From NCBI RefSeq assembly GCF_000202635.1, contig NC_015125.1, forward strand, positions 248,001 to 312,000: a DNA stretch of 64,000 nt, written 5' to 3'. The notes under the pieces are model-generated. The model had not been told where the DNA came from. It was given only the letters and a program-made list of their open reading frames with translations, and did no database searches. This document shows positions 49,252 to 60,345 of the stretch, piece after piece (within the stretch, counting starts at the first letter, position 1; each line of letters opens with the position of its first letter). This stretch comes from Microbacterium testaceum StLB037. GTDB lineage: Bacteria > Actinomycetota > Actinomycetes > Actinomycetales > Microbacteriaceae. The position numbers were made by a program, and so were the translations under genes.

Positions 49252-49896
49252 ATGGGCAGCGACCACTACTTCAGCGCGTCGCCGTCGAGTCCCGAACAGC
49301 TCCGCCGCATCCGCGTCACGCTCGCCGGTCGCGATCTCGAGGTCGTCACCGCGGGGGGCGTCTTCAGTCCCGATCACGTGGATGCCGGCACCTCGGTGCT
49401 CCTCGCCAACACGCCGCCTCCTCCCGCCGGCGGGCACTTCCTCGACCTGGGGTGCGGGTGGGGTCCGATCTCGCTGTCCCTCGCGCTCTCGTCACCGCAC
49501 GCGACCGTGTGGGCGGTCGACGTCAACGAGCGGGCTCTCGATCTCGTGAGGCGCAATGCCGAGTCGCTGGGCCTCACCAATGTCAACGCCGTGCGTCCGG
49601 AGGATGTTCCCGACGACATCGCGTTCCGCACGATCCGATCGAACCCCCCGATCCGCGTGGGGAAGAGCGAGCTGCACGGCATGCTCGAGCACTGGATCCC
49701 GCGCCTGTCCGAGCGCTCGGACGGGTGGTTCGTGGTGCAGCGCAACCTCGGCTCCGATTCGCTGCAGCGCTGGCTCGCGGCATCCTTCACACCGGGGTAC
49801 AGCGTGCATCGCGCCGCCACGGGCCGCGGCTTCCGCGTCCTGCGCGTGCGCCGCCACGGCTCGCCCCCGAGCGAGCCGATCGACATCGTCTCCTGA
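49252..49896 (+). CDS. RsmC-like 16S rRNA guanine-N2 methyltransferase
   Basis: A 214-residue class I methyltransferase. SAM-binding motif I is LDLGCGWGPIS (about 64-74), followed by AVDVNERAL; the NPPI motif in SNPPIRVGK marks base-amino methylation. It corresponds to the C-terminal catalytic domain of E. coli RsmC, which methylates G1207; the N-terminal pseudo-domain is missing, as in many Gram-positive homologues. It is divergent from hflX and converges on dapF. Confidence 0.85.
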   Translation: MGSDHYFSASPSSPEQLRRIRVTLAGRDLEVVTAGGVFSPDHVDAGTSVLLANTPPPPAGGHFLDLGCGWGPISLSLALSSPHATVWAVDVNERALDLVRRNAESLGLTNVNAVRPEDVPDDIAFRTIRSNPPIRVGKSELHGMLEHWIPRLSERSDGWFVVQRNLGSDSLQRWLAASFTPGYSVHRAATGRGFRVLRVRRHGSPPSEPIDIVS

Positions 49897-50046
49897 GCCG
49901 GGTGCGGCCCGGGCGCGCGCGGGCGACCGGGTGCCGAGATCACATGATCCGCACCAGACGACACCCACGGGCACGCGTTCGTCGCGTGCGCTCGCACCGA
50001 TCGTGTCATCTCGCGCCGCGGGGAGCCGCCGCGCGCCGACGCGGCG

Positions 50047-50901
50047 TCAGGCCAGCGTCACCTCGCCCGTGAACACGAGGGATGCGGGTCCCGACAGGAA
50101 CACGTGCCCGTCCGCCACACGCACGCCCAAGGTGCCGCCCGGGGTGTCGACGGTCCAGACGTCCGGCGCGGCCGAACCCGCCCAGTGCCGCACGGCGAGG
50201 GCCGCCGCGGCGACCCCGGTGCCGCAGCTGAGCGTCTCGCCCACGCCGCGCTCGAACACGCGTAGCCGGATCGCCCCGACGCCCTCCTGGACGAGGGGAT
50301 CGGCCGGGACGACGAACTCGACGTTCGCCCCGTGCCGGGGAGCGGGGTCGAGCACGGGCTGGTAGGTCAGGTCGAGCGCCTCGAGCTCGGCATCCGATGC
50401 CACCGCCACGACCACGTGCGGGTTGCCGACGTCGATGCCGACACCGGGACGGGCGACGGGCAGCCCCTTCGCGCGGACGAGCGTGTCGGTCGCCTCGATC
50501 GCGAAGGCGCCGAGGTCGACCTCGTAGCCACGTTCACTGCGCGTGAGCGTCTTCACGCCGGCGCGGGTGCCGATGCGCAAGCCGCCGTCGAGGCTCGCGA
50601 GGCCCGTGTCGCTGAGGTAGCGGGCGAAGACGCGCGTGCCGTTCCCGCACATCTCGGCCTTGGATCCATCGGCGTTGCGGTAATCCATGAACCACTCGGC
50701 ACCGGATGCCGCCGCCTCAGCGCCTTCGTCGATGGCGGCGGAGCGGACCACGCGCAGCAGACCGTCCGCCCCGATGCCGAAGTGCCGGTCGCACAGCACG
50801 GCGATCTGCGCGTCGGAGAGGTCGAGTTCTCCATCGGGATCGGCCAGCACCACGAAGTCGTTGCCCGTGCCGTGGCCCTTGGTGAACGCGTGAGTCGCCA
50901 T
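50047..50901 (-). CDS. dapF: Diaminopimelate epimerase
   Basis: DapF converts LL- to meso-diaminopimelate for lysine and peptidoglycan. The 284-residue protein has [14 protein letters not shown] at the start and the two catalytic cysteines in [15 protein letters not shown] and [14 protein letters not shown]. The dapF-miaA-miaB neighbourhood is common in actinobacteria. The ATG at 50901 is the family start. Confidence 0.96.
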   Translation of the reverse strand: MATHAFTKGHGTGNDFVVLADPDGELDLSDAQIAVLCDRHFGIGADGLLRVVRSAAIDEGAEAAASGAEWFMDYRNADGSKAEMCGNGTRVFARYLSDTGLASLDGGLRIGTRAGVKTLTRSERGYEVDLGAFAIEATDTLVRAKGLPVARPGVGIDVGNPHVVVAVASDAELEALDLTYQPVLDPAPRHGANVEFVVPADPLVQEGVGAIRLRVFERGVGETLSCGTGVAAAALAVRHWAGSAAPDVWTVDTPGGTLGVRVADGHVFLSGPASLVFTGEVTLA

Positions 50902-50974
50902 GCGTCCAGTCTAGGGAGGGCCCGGGAGGGCGTGCGGCCGGATCGATCGCTGCGCCGGGACGCTCGGCGAACGA

Positions 50975-51424
50975 TCAGCGTGCGGGAGGGGGTCCGCCGG
51001 GTCCGTCGACGATCAGACGTCTGCCCGTGGCCCACGTCTCGAAGGGCTCGTACCCGAGAGCGTCGTAGAAACCGCGGGCTCCGGTGTTGTCGGGCCGCAC
51101 CATGAGCTGCACCTTGGGGCAGCCGATCGCCTCCAGGAGGCGCTCGGCCTCGGCCACGAGCGCCGCCCCGATCCCCTTCCCGCGGTGCGTACCGGCGGTG
51201 GCGAGGTAGTACAGCCACCCGCGGTGCCCGTCATAGCCGGCCATGACGCTCCCCACGACGGCATCCCCGTCCGTCGCGACCAGGAAGAGTTCGGGCTGGA
51301 CGGTGAGCTTGCGCCGGATGTCCGCGCGCGGGTCGTTCCACGGCCGGGTGAGACCGGCCTCCTCCCACAGCGCCACGACGGCGTCCTCGTCGTCGAGGGT
51401 GAAGGCTCGGATGAGGGTGCTCAC
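50975..51424 (-). CDS. YpeA-like GNAT acetyltransferase
   Basis: A 149-residue GNAT protein that matches the YpeA group closely: [31 protein letters not shown], acetyl-CoA motif [12 protein letters not shown], and [14 protein letters not shown]. The substrate is unknown. GTG 51424 overlaps the miaA stop (GTGA), so it is translated with the tRNA-modification genes. Confidence 0.9.
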   Translation of the reverse strand: MSTLIRAFTLDDEDAVVALWEEAGLTRPWNDPRADIRRKLTVQPELFLVATDGDAVVGSVMAGYDGHRGWLYYLATAGTHRGKGIGAALVAEAERLLEAIGCPKVQLMVRPDNTGARGFYDALGYEPFETWATGRRLIVDGPGGPPPAR

Positions 51425-52350
51425 GGGCGTTCCTCTCGGTCGGACGTCAGGGTCGCGGCATCCGCGGTCCGTGCGTCGACCCAGCGCGCGTCCCGGTACC
51501 GCCGGAACCACGACACCTGTCGCCGCGCGTATCGGCGCGTGAGCGCCTGCGTCTCGGCGATGGCCTCGTCGCGCGTGAGATCGCCGCGGAGCTCGGCGAG
51601 GGCCTGGGCGTAGCCGATCGCGCGTCCCGCCGTCGCTCCCCGCTCGAGTCCCTCCGCGCGCAGCGCCTCGACTTCGTCGACGAGCCCCGCGGACCACATC
51701 CCCTCGACCCGCGCATCGAGCAGAGGGACCAGGGTTTCCCGGTCGATCGCCGTCGCGAGGATGCGGGTGTCCGGATGCCAGAGCTCCGGCGCCTCGGGGA
51801 GGGCTCCCCCGTGCGTCTCGCCGCCCTGCGCGAGTACCTCGAGCGCCCGCACGACACGACGGCCGTTGCGGGGATCGATGCGCTCCGCCGCCGCCGGATC
51901 CGCCTCCCGCAGGCGCGCGAAGAGGACACCGGAGCCGTGCCGTTCCAGCTCGTCCTCGAGCTCCGCGCGCAGCGCCTCGTCGCGCGGCGGGAATCGGAAG
52001 TCCCACAGCACCGCCGAGACGTACAGGCCCGATCCCCCGACGAGGATCGCGTCCGCGCCGCGGGCGTGGATCCCGCGGATCGCCGCGCGGGCGGCATCCT
52101 GATACCAGGCCACCGCAGCCTCGTCGGTCACCGCGAGAGCGTCGAAGAGATGGTGCGGGATGCCACGGCGCTCCGCCTCGGGAAGCTTGGCGGTGCCGAT
52201 GTCCATCCCGCGGTAGAGCTGCATCGCGTCGGCGTTCACGATCTCGGCGGGGCGGCCCCGGGCCGCGAGGGCTTCGGCGAGCTCGAGGGAGAGCCCCGTC
52301 TTGCCGGTACCCGTGGCACCGACGACGGCCCACAGGGTCGGGGCGGTCAC
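51421..52350 (-). CDS. miaA: tRNA dimethylallyltransferase
   Basis: MiaA adds the isopentenyl group to A37 of tRNAs that read UNN codons. The 309-residue enzyme has P-loop [11 protein letters not shown] (about 11-21), [23 protein letters not shown] and GGSGLYV, and the C-terminal [16 protein letters not shown] 52350 overlaps the miaB stop (GTGA). MiaB acts next on the same base, so the two-step pathway is encoded in order. Confidence 0.96.
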   Translation of the reverse strand: MTAPTLWAVVGATGTGKTGLSLELAEALAARGRPAEIVNADAMQLYRGMDIGTAKLPEAERRGIPHHLFDALAVTDEAAVAWYQDAARAAIRGIHARGADAILVGGSGLYVSAVLWDFRFPPRDEALRAELEDELERHGSGVLFARLREADPAAAERIDPRNGRRVVRALEVLAQGGETHGGALPEAPELWHPDTRILATAIDRETLVPLLDARVEGMWSAGLVDEVEALRAEGLERGATAGRAIGYAQALAELRGDLTRDEAIAETQALTRRYARRQVSWFRRYRDARWVDARTADAATLTSDREERP

Positions 52351-53894
52351 ACGCCGACGCGGAGGGTGGGCAGCCCCAGCGACACCGCGCGGGGCGCGCC
52401 GGCATCACCCGCGGGAGCGGGGACGCCGCACGACTCGGCTTGCGAACGGTCCCAGGCATCGCCGGCGCGCGTGCGACGGATGCGCAGCGGAGCGCCATCC
52501 GGCGCGTCGGCGAGGAGATGGAAGGGCGCCGCGTGGGTCACCGTCACCGAGACGACGTCGCCCGGTCGCGGCACAGGCGACCCCTTCGGCAGTTCGAAGT
52601 GCACCAGGCGGTTGTCTTCGGCGCGACCGGTCAGGCGGTGGGTCTCGGCGTCCTTCTTGCCCTCGCCGGCGGACACGAGCACCTCGAGGCTGCGTCCGAG
52701 CTGCTTCTGGTTCTCCTCCGCGGCGATGCGGTCCTGCAGCGCGATGAGGCGCTCGTACCGTTCCTGCACAACCGCCTTCGGCACCTGATCGGCCATGGTC
52801 GCTGCGGGCGTGCCCTCGCGGATCGAGTACTGGAAGGTGAAGGCGCTGGAGAAGCGCGCGGCCTCGACGACGCGCAGCGTCTCTTGGAAGTCCTCCTCGG
52901 TCTCGCCGGGGAAGCCGACGATGATGTCGGTCGTGATCGCGGCGTGCGGGATGCGCTCGCGAACGCGATCCAGGATGCCGAGGAACTTCTCACTGCGGTA
53001 CGACCGGCGCATCGCCTTGAGGATGCGGTCGGATCCCGACTGCAGCGGCATGTGCAGCTGCGGCATGACCGCCGGGGTCTCCGCCATCGCGGCGATGACG
53101 TCGTCGGTGAAGGCCGCGGGATGGGGGCTCGTGAAGCGGATGCGCTCCAGTCCCTCGATCTCGCCGGCCGCGCGCAGGAGCTTGCCGAACGCCAGACGGT
53201 CACCGAACTCGACGCCGTACGAGTTGACGTTCTGTCCGAGCAGGGTGACCTCGATCGCGCCGTCGTCGACGAGGAGGCGGATCTCGTTCAGGATGTCGCC
53301 GGGACGACGGTCCTTCTCTTTGCCGCGCAGGCTCGGCACGATGCAGAACGTGCAGGTGTTGTTGCAGCCGACCGAGATCGAGACCCAGCCGCTGTGCACG
53401 GAATCGCGTTTGGTGGGGAGCGTGGAGGGGAAGATCTCGAGCGACTCGAGGATCTCGAGCTCGGCCTCGCCGTTGTGGCGCGCGCGTTCGAGCATCCCCG
53501 GGAGCGAACCCATGTTGTGCGTGCCGAAGACGACGTCGACCCACGGGGCCTTTTGCTGGACGGCGTCTTTGTCCATCTGCGCGAGGCAGCCGCCGACGGC
53601 GATCTGCATGCCCGCGTGAGCGTCCTTGCGCGACTTGAGGTGACCGAGCGTTCCGTAGAGCTTGCCCGCGGCGTTGTCGCGCACGGCGCAGGTGTTGATC
53701 ACGATGACGTCGGCCTCAGCGCCGGCGTCGGCACGGACGTAGCCCGCGCTCTCGAGAGAACCGGAGAGGCGCTCGGAGTCGTGCACGTTCATCTGGCAGC
53801 CGAAGGTGCGGACTTCATACGTGCGCGGTCCCGAGGCGCCGTGCGCGGCGGGGGACGGCGCGATCAGCGTCGGGGTCGAGACAGGGGTGGTCAT
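52347..53894 (-). CDS. miaB: tRNA-2-methylthio-N6-dimethylallyladenosine synthase
   Basis: MiaB is a radical-SAM methylthiotransferase acting on i6A37. The 515-residue protein has the N-terminal cluster-binding domain ([36 protein letters not shown]), the radical-SAM CxxxCxxC in [16 protein letters not shown] and a TRAM domain ([24 protein letters not shown]). About 45 residues follow TRAM and are not conserved. ATG 53894 is used since the upstream frame is arginine-rich. Confidence 0.95.
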   Translation of the reverse strand: MTTPVSTPTLIAPSPAAHGASGPRTYEVRTFGCQMNVHDSERLSGSLESAGYVRADAGAEADVIVINTCAVRDNAAGKLYGTLGHLKSRKDAHAGMQIAVGGCLAQMDKDAVQQKAPWVDVVFGTHNMGSLPGMLERARHNGEAELEILESLEIFPSTLPTKRDSVHSGWVSISVGCNNTCTFCIVPSLRGKEKDRRPGDILNEIRLLVDDGAIEVTLLGQNVNSYGVEFGDRLAFGKLLRAAGEIEGLERIRFTSPHPAAFTDDVIAAMAETPAVMPQLHMPLQSGSDRILKAMRRSYRSEKFLGILDRVRERIPHAAITTDIIVGFPGETEEDFQETLRVVEAARFSSAFTFQYSIREGTPAATMADQVPKAVVQERYERLIALQDRIAAEENQKQLGRSLEVLVSAGEGKKDAETHRLTGRAEDNRLVHFELPKGSPVPRPGDVVSVTVTHAAPFHLLADAPDGAPLRIRRTRAGDAWDRSQAESCGVPAPAGDAGAPRAVSLGLPTLRVGV

Positions 53895-54095
53895 GATGGG
53901 AGCAAGTCTAAACGTCGGTCGTCTCGGAGGCCCCGTCTCTCCGCGTCCACGGGGGTGGGGAGGCGGCTCGCGAACCGGGCGCAAGTGTGCGTTCGGTGGC
54001 CGGACTTCTCAGCGGCGCCTCGATACGGTGACAAGGACGCGGGGGTCCCCCGCGCCCGTCCGTGCGTGCGCGGACGCACCGCGAAGGAGAGCTCT

Positions 54096-56681
54096 GTGAG
54101 GGACGGCCGGTCGTGGACCTCGTGGTCCGAACCCCTCATCGGGGCTGACCGGGACGCGGCGGCTCTCGCAGGCTCCCTCCTCGCCGGGACATCGGTGATC
54201 GTCGCCGGGGCACGCGGCAGCGGGCGCAGCCACCTTCTTCGGGCCGTCGTGCGAGAACTGGCCGGGCACGGCGTCGCGCCGGTCGTCATCCGCCCGTCCA
54301 CCGTGCTCTCCGAGGTGCCCTTCGGGGCGTTGGATGCCGCCGGCGATCCCCGCATGATCGACCTGCGCCGGGGTCGGGTTCCCGACGGTGATGTCATCGT
54401 CCTCGTCGACGACGTCCACGCCCTCGATGTCGATTCCGCACGCTTCCTCGCCCGGTGCGTGGCCGACGGCCGCGTCACCCTGCTCGCGACACTCCTCATT
54501 CCCCGCGCTCGCGCGCGCCGCGTCGACCTGGACACCCGGGGCGTGGGGCAGACGATCCTGAGCCTCTGGCTCGATGGTCTCGCCGAGCGTCTCGACCTCT
54601 CGGAACTCACTCCGGCCGACAGCGAGAAGTTGCTCGCCGTCCTGCCCGGCGCGTCGACCCTGGATGCCACCATCTGCGGAGCGATCCTCTGGCGCGCGGA
54701 CGGCTCCCGCACACTGCTGCGAGAACTCGTGGCCGAAGCCGTCGCCGCGGTGGCGGCCGGCCGAGATCCGTTCGCGGCCATCCGCGACACTCCGCCGCAC
54801 AGTCGCCTCTCCGTCTCACTCACGCTGCACACGGGTGATCTCGCGGAGGCGGATCAGGAGTGCTTGGCGTTCCTCAACCGGCTCCCGCACGTGGAGTTCT
54901 CGGTCGCGACGCGATTCACCTCGCACGCGCGCCTCGAGGCCCTCATCACCGCGGGACTCGTGCACTCCGACGACAGTCCGGCGCGCCGCCTGACCGCGAA
55001 CGAGGCGATCGCCCGTGAGGCCGAGCGTCAGTTGGGTACCGCGCGGATCGACGCCCTCATCACGGCCGCCGGCACGCGCATGCTCGAAGCTGACGGCGAG
55101 TGGTGGTGCACTCCCCTGGCGGTCTCGATCGCCGAGAGGTGGCATCGCGGCGACGACGCGACGGACGCCCCGATATCCTCCGCGCTGCGTTCCCGGGTCG
55201 CTTTGGACGCCGCGCGAGAAGCGAACGATCGGGGGGATGCCGCCCACGCGGCCGCCCACGCGGCGCGGGGGCTTCGCGCACGCGAATCGCCCGAGCTGCG
55301 TCTCGAGGCCGCCTACGCGTTGGCCCAGCTCGGCACCGGCTCCGACACCATGACGATCGACGAGATCGATCCGCGGGACATGGACGACGAGGGCCGCGGA
55401 CGCCTCGCACGCCTGCGAGCGGTCATCGCGGACCGCGGGCTGGCCGTCCCGCTCTATGCGGCGACGAGGGGCGATGCGGATGCCGAGATCGAACGGCACC
55501 TCGATGAATCCGCACGCGCGGGGGCGTCGTTCGCGTGGACCCGCGCGGTCGAGGCCGCAGAACGGGCGCTGGCGCTGTCGACCGAGCGGAGCGCCACTCA
55601 CCTTCGTGCCCGGCTGAGCGCGGGCATGGCCGAGAGCTTCCGCGGCCGCTGGACGCGCGCGCGGGCGCACTTCGACGAGGTGGAGCGCCTGCTCGACGCG
55701 CGCCAACGTCCGGTGGACGTGGGAGCCACACAGCGGCTCAGTGCCCTCCTCGTCATGCTCGCGAGCTACCAGCTGGCCGGGGCGGACGGCGGTGCCCTGT
55801 ACGCGCGCCTGTCGGGAGAGCGCACGACGGCGGCGCGAGAACACGACGTCGTGGCGCTCACGATCGCCGGAGTGGCGGCATCCATCGCCGATACGAATCT
55901 GGGCAGACCGGGCGACGCCCTCCTCGAGTGGGAGGCCGTGCGGGCGAAGTCGGCCGGTTTCCTCTCCGGGCCGGATGCGGACCTCGCCGAGCTCGGTCTC
56001 GCGGAGGCCCTCGCCGCGAGCGGCCGGGTCGGCGACGCCCGGGCCATGCTCTCGCGAATCGAGACAGGCGACGAACTGCACGTGCGCCACGCGCGCACCT
56101 CGGTGGAGACGACGGTGCTCATGGCGGAGGGCCGCACCGGTGAGGCGCGCGTCGCGGCGCGCGACGCGGCGGCGCTCTCCGCGGGGCACGAGGTGCCCCC
56201 GATCCGGGCTCGGGATCTCTTCCGGCTGGTCGTGCTGCGAAACAGCGATGAGGCGGAGAACGAGGAGTTGCGCGAGCTCCTGCGAACGACCGATCTCCCC
56301 CTCGCCGCCGAGCTCCGGGAGCGGCTGGAGGCGTGGGAGGCCGGCGATGTCCACGACCCCGGGGAGAGGCTCCGCCTCCACCCCCTCTGGTCTGTGGACG
56401 ACGGCGTCGACGCCGCACGGCTCGGCCGCCTGTCGCGCTTTCCCTCGCCGACCCCCTCCGCGGAGATGCCGGCGTTGAACGAGCTCACCCGGCGCGAGAA
56501 GGAGATCGCCCTCCTCGTCGAACAGGGCCACACGAACCGCGAGATCGCGGAGCGGCTCTATCTCTCCGTGCGGACGGTCGAATCGCACGTGTACCAGGCG
56601 CGAGCCAAGATCGGCGTTTCCTCACGCGGCGAACTCGGGCGGTTGGTCGCGCAGTGGGAGAACCAGCAGTCTCGCGCGTGA
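54096..56681 (+). CDS. Large ATP-binding LuxR-type (LAL) transcriptional regulator
   Basis: An 861-residue regulator. Residues 30-115 resemble an AAA/STAND ATP-binding core with GARGSGRS (38-45) and Walker B IVLVDDVHAL (101-110); the Walker A lysine is Arg, which is unusual and may weaken ATP use. A long alpha-helical repeat region follows. The last 65 residues are a LuxR/GerE helix-turn-helix (LTRREKEIALLVEQGHTNRE; LYLSVRTVESHV). GTG 54096 has GAAGGAGA 6 bp upstream. The regulated genes are unknown; the gene stands alone, between miaB and recX. Confidence 0.9.
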   Translation: MRDGRSWTSWSEPLIGADRDAAALAGSLLAGTSVIVAGARGSGRSHLLRAVVRELAGHGVAPVVIRPSTVLSEVPFGALDAAGDPRMIDLRRGRVPDGDVIVLVDDVHALDVDSARFLARCVADGRVTLLATLLIPRARARRVDLDTRGVGQTILSLWLDGLAERLDLSELTPADSEKLLAVLPGASTLDATICGAILWRADGSRTLLRELVAEAVAAVAAGRDPFAAIRDTPPHSRLSVSLTLHTGDLAEADQECLAFLNRLPHVEFSVATRFTSHARLEALITAGLVHSDDSPARRLTANEAIAREAERQLGTARIDALITAAGTRMLEADGEWWCTPLAVSIAERWHRGDDATDAPISSALRSRVALDAAREANDRGDAAHAAAHAARGLRARESPELRLEAAYALAQLGTGSDTMTIDEIDPRDMDDEGRGRLARLRAVIADRGLAVPLYAATRGDADAEIERHLDESARAGASFAWTRAVEAAERALALSTERSATHLRARLSAGMAESFRGRWTRARAHFDEVERLLDARQRPVDVGATQRLSALLVMLASYQLAGADGGALYARLSGERTTAAREHDVVALTIAGVAASIADTNLGRPGDALLEWEAVRAKSAGFLSGPDADLAELGLAEALAASGRVGDARAMLSRIETGDELHVRHARTSVETTVLMAEGRTGEARVAARDAAALSAGHEVPPIRARDLFRLVVLRNSDEAENEELRELLRTTDLPLAAELRERLEAWEAGDVHDPGERLRLHPLWSVDDGVDAARLGRLSRFPSPTPSAEMPALNELTRREKEIALLVEQGHTNREIAERLYLSVRTVESHVYQARAKIGVSSRGELGRLVAQWENQQSRA

Positions 56682-56721
56682 GCGCCGTCAGCGCGTCACG
56701 GATGACCTGACGTCCGCAGCG

Positions 56722-56803
56722 GCCACGGTGGGGGCGGCGCCGGGGGGCGACGGTAGGGGCGGAAACGCGGGCGGCGACGGTCGGGGCGGCGACAGTGGGC
56801 GCG
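56722..56803. repeat. Imperfect short repeats of GGCGACGGTNGGGGCGG type
   Basis: Four imperfect copies near 56722, 56746, 56773 and 56788 fill the gap between the LAL regulator stop and recX. They are G-rich on the plus strand and could form G-quadruplex-like structure. No gene is present in this gap. Confidence 0.5.
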
Positions 56804-56809
56804 GGGCCG

Positions 56810-57762
56810 TCACTCGTCGGGGGTGAAGCGCACGCCCGACGTCGGTCGGGCGGGCCGGGAGCGGCCCACGCCCACCTCGCGCAGCGCCTGACGCGCGGCT
56901 GTCAAAGCGACCGAGGACGGGTAACCGCGGCGGGCGAGTTGGCCGGCCAGACGCCGGAGAGCGGCATCGTCGTCTTTGCCGCCGACGCCGCGGGCCTTGC
57001 TGCGTGCGTACTCGAGCGCGCGCTCCGCGTCGTCGTCCGGCATCTCTGCGATGGCGGCGTCCGCGATGTCGCGAGGAATCCCCCGTTTGAGAAGCGTGTT
57101 GGCCACAGCCCGTCGACCTTCGCCCCGCCGTTCGACCGCGGAGAGGACGAGCTGTTCGGTGAACACCGCGTCATTGAGGTAACCGAGGTCGACGAAGCGG
57201 TCGATCAGCTCGGTGATGACGACGTCATCGGCCCCCGGCACCTCACGGAGAGCGGAGCGCGCCTCCGAGATCGACAGCGAGCGGGACCGCAGCTTGCGCA
57301 GCAGGAGAGCCTCGGCGCGTTCGCGCACGTCGTCTTGAGCGGTCTCGGCGTCGTGTCCGGGGGTGGCGAACCTGGGGTCGTCGAACCCGGCGCTGTCGGG
57401 CCCGGCACCGTCGGGCCCGGCGCTGTCGAACCCGGCACCGTCGGACCCTGCGGTACCCGCCCCCGTACTGGCGGACCAGGCGTCGTCGGACCAGGCGCCG
57501 CCGTGGTCGCGGTCGCGCGTGCGGAGCATAGAGGGGTGCCCGAAACGCGCGCTGTCATCAGCCTCCCGACGACCGAAGCGCTCTCCTGCATCGAGGATGC
57601 CGAACGGGGTCGACTCTCCCGCATCACGCCCCGCGGTCGAGCGCGACCGCGCACCGCCGAAGAGCGGAATGACGGGCGCCAGGGCATCGTCTCCGGCGAC
57701 GCCGGGGCCGCCATCCACGGACGAGAGTCCGCGATGACGACCCGGGCGCTGTCCGTCGGTCA

Positions 57763-57763
<1 letters not shown>
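56810..57763 (-). CDS. recX: RecA regulator RecX with repetitive N-terminal extension
   Basis: RecX limits RecA filament growth. The conserved part is residues 140-305 (ALLLRKLRSRSLSISEARSA; ELIDRFVDLGYLNDAVF; RRAVANTLLKRGI; RRLAGQLARRGYPSSVALTA), three helix triplets typical of RecX. The first 135 residues are disordered and include pentapeptide repeats (AGSDG, AGFDS, AGPDG, AGPDS) from a 15-bp DNA repeat. The ATG overlaps the recA stop by 1 bp, so it is coupled to recA. Confidence 0.92.
57381..57455. repeat. 15-bp tandem repeat inside recX
   Basis: Four units of TCGAACCCGGCGCTG-type sequence (57381-57440) plus a degenerate fifth encode the pentapeptide AG-[SFP]-D-[GSD]. Since 15 bp is five codons, copy-number change would keep the frame. 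Confidence 0.8.
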
Positions 57764-58815
<1,052 letters not shown>

Positions 58816-59014
58816 GACGTCTTCTTTCTGCTCGCGTTCCGTCGCCTATAGGCTGTCGCGCTCCTCACCGACGGAGAGGATGCCCGACAAGGCGTTCAGA
58901 GTGTCCTTCGACGTCATCCACGTTAGGGAGGGCCTCCGACATTGGTGCCGGGAAGCCCCTCCAACGGGGACGGATCAGCGAAGAACTCCGATGTGCAGGA
59001 GCCTACGCGCTGAT

Positions 59015-59030
59015 CGAACGAAGATTCGAT
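59015..59030. promoter_or_regulatory. LexA (SOS) box upstream of recA
   Basis: TCGAACGAAGATTCGA fits the actinobacterial consensus TCGAAC-N4-GTTCGA with one mismatch. It lies 200 bp upstream of the recA ATG and 65 bp past the DUF3046 stop, in the only long gap between these genes. Confidence 0.85.
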
Positions 59031-59094
59031 GACACGCCGAGGAAATTTCTGTCACTACCGAAACATCCGGCGTGCGCCGGGCGCACCGGGACGG

Positions 59095-59319
59095 TCAGCG
59101 AGGACGCGGTTCGAGCCGTCCCACGCCATAGCGTCGCTCGAGGGGGACGTCCGTCTCCGCGCAGAGAGCGAGCCATACATCGCGCGGCTCCACACCGGCG
59201 GAGAGCGCCTCAGCGGGAGTGCGTCCGCCGACAGCCGACAGGACGAGATCTGTCAGCAAGGAGCCGCCGCGCGCGCCGAACTCCTCGGCGACGGCGCGAT
59301 CGAATTCGCTACGACGCAT
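59095..59319 (-). CDS. DUF3046 family protein
   Basis: A 74-residue protein of the actinobacterial DUF3046 family, whose function is unknown. It matches throughout (FDRAVAEEFGARGGSLLTD; RTPAEALSAGVEPRDVWLAL). It usually sits between clgR and recA, as here, 18 bp after clgR. Confidence 0.92.
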   Translation of the reverse strand: MRRSEFDRAVAEEFGARGGSLLTDLVLSAVGGRTPAEALSAGVEPRDVWLALCAETDVPLERRYGVGRLEPRPR

Positions 59320-59337
59320 GCGGTCGACGGAACGGGA

Positions 59338-59646
59338 TCAGCGCAGCGAGAGTTCGGGCTCGACCTCGGCCACGAGGTCGTCGGGAACGACGTCCGGGAA
59401 GGTCTGCAGACCCTCGAGCACCGAAAGGCGGTCACCGACCTCGCGCATGATCGACGAGATGGGGACATCGAGGGCTTCCGCGACCGACGCGAGGATCTCG
59501 CTCGACGCTTCCTTCTGGCCGCGTTCCACCTCACTGAGGTAGCCGAGAGCCACGCTCGCGCGGCTGGCGACCTGGCGGAGGGTACGACCCTTCTGCTGGC
59601 GGAGGTCACGCAGGACTTCGCCGATCTCTTGACGAACCAGGATCAT
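59338..59646 (-). CDS. clgR: ClgR-type XRE transcriptional regulator
   Basis: ClgR activates clp protease and chaperone genes in actinobacteria. The 102-residue protein has a helix-turn-helix (GRTLRQVASRASVALGYLSE, about 20-39, then VERGQKEASSEILASVAEAL) matching ClgR homologues. GAGGAGGGG precedes the ATG. It is normally degraded by ClpP; its last residues (ELSLR) do not show the usual two-alanine ClpP tag. It lies 171 bp downstream of cinA and precedes DUF3046. Confidence 0.9.
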   Translation of the reverse strand: MILVRQEIGEVLRDLRQQKGRTLRQVASRASVALGYLSEVERGQKEASSEILASVAEALDVPISSIMREVGDRLSVLEGLQTFPDVVPDDLVAEVEPELSLR

Positions 59647-59789
59647 TTGGGCCCCTCCTCACTGCTGATTCCGACGCTGTCCGAGTGGACAACCGTACAA
59701 CACCATGTGGTCACCCTAATGCCGCGCGCTGGGCAGTGGATGGGAATCGCTATGCAAAACCGATCTCTGCCATCATTTGTTCCCGCGCT

Positions 59790-59807
59790 CGGGGCCATCA
59801 CGCCCCG
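59790..59807 (-). terminator. Weak hairpin downstream of cinA
   Basis: CGGGGC and GCCCCG form a 6-bp stem with loop CATCAC 11 bp past the cinA stop. No T run follows, so termination is uncertain. Confidence 0.4.
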
Positions 59808-59817
59808 AAGCGACTTC

Positions 59818-60345
59818 TCAGAGGGCGGCGAGGGTTCGCCGAACCGCGATCCGCGCCGCTTCCCGGCGGATGCGTTCCCGGTCTCCGGCGATGACGAGAG
59901 AGTCGACACTGGTCCCCAGAGGCGTGGAGACGCCGATGTGCACCGTCCCGACGACGTGTCCGTCCTGTGTGTCGGGACCGGCGACGCCCGTGGTCGCCAC
60001 TCCGACGTCGGCGGGGACCCCGTCGCGCCCGAGGACGTCCCGCACGCCGCGCGCCATCTGACGGGCCACTCGCGGATGCACCGCACCGTGCGCCTCGAGA
60101 AGCGCGGCATCGACGCCGAGGACGCTCTGCTTCACGTCTGTGGCGTAGGCCACCACTCCCCCGCGCACGACCCGCGATGCTCCGGGGACATCGACGAGCG
60201 AGGAGACGAGGAGACCCCCGGTGAGCGATTCCGCGACGGCGACGGTCCAGCCGAGCTCGGCCAGACGGTCGAGCAGCATCGCGGCGCTCTCGCGCGGGTC
60301 GATGATGAGCGTTTCGTCGAAATCGTCGGGGATGCCGTGACTCAT
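59818..60345 (-). CDS. cinA: CinA C-terminal / PncC nicotinamide-nucleotide amidase
   Basis: This domain deamidates nicotinamide mononucleotide in NAD recycling. The 175-residue protein is the amidase domain alone, with VAVAESLTGGLLVSSLVDVPG and the conserved GVATTGVAGPDTQDG, which hold the active-site Ser and oxyanion loop. ATG 60345 overlaps the pgsA stop by 4 bp. In actinobacteria it is coupled to pgsA, ftsK and recA and is linked to competence in other bacteria; the biochemical role is better supported. Confidence 0.92.
   Translation of the reverse strand: MSHGIPDDFDETLIIDPRESAAMLLDRLAELGWTVAVAESLTGGLLVSSLVDVPGASRVVRGGVVAYATDVKQSVLGVDAALLEAHGAVHPRVARQMARGVRDVLGRDGVPADVGVATTGVAGPDTQDGHVVGTVHIGVSTPLGTSVDSLVIAGDRERIRREAARIAVRRTLAAL

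Noticed and set aside
52440..56681. A 1413-codon open frame on the plus strand that runs antisense through miaB into the LuxR regulator
   Set aside because: The part before 54096 lies opposite conserved miaB codons, has no similarity, and results from high-GC codon bias. A good Shine-Dalgarno and GTG at 54096 mark the real start.
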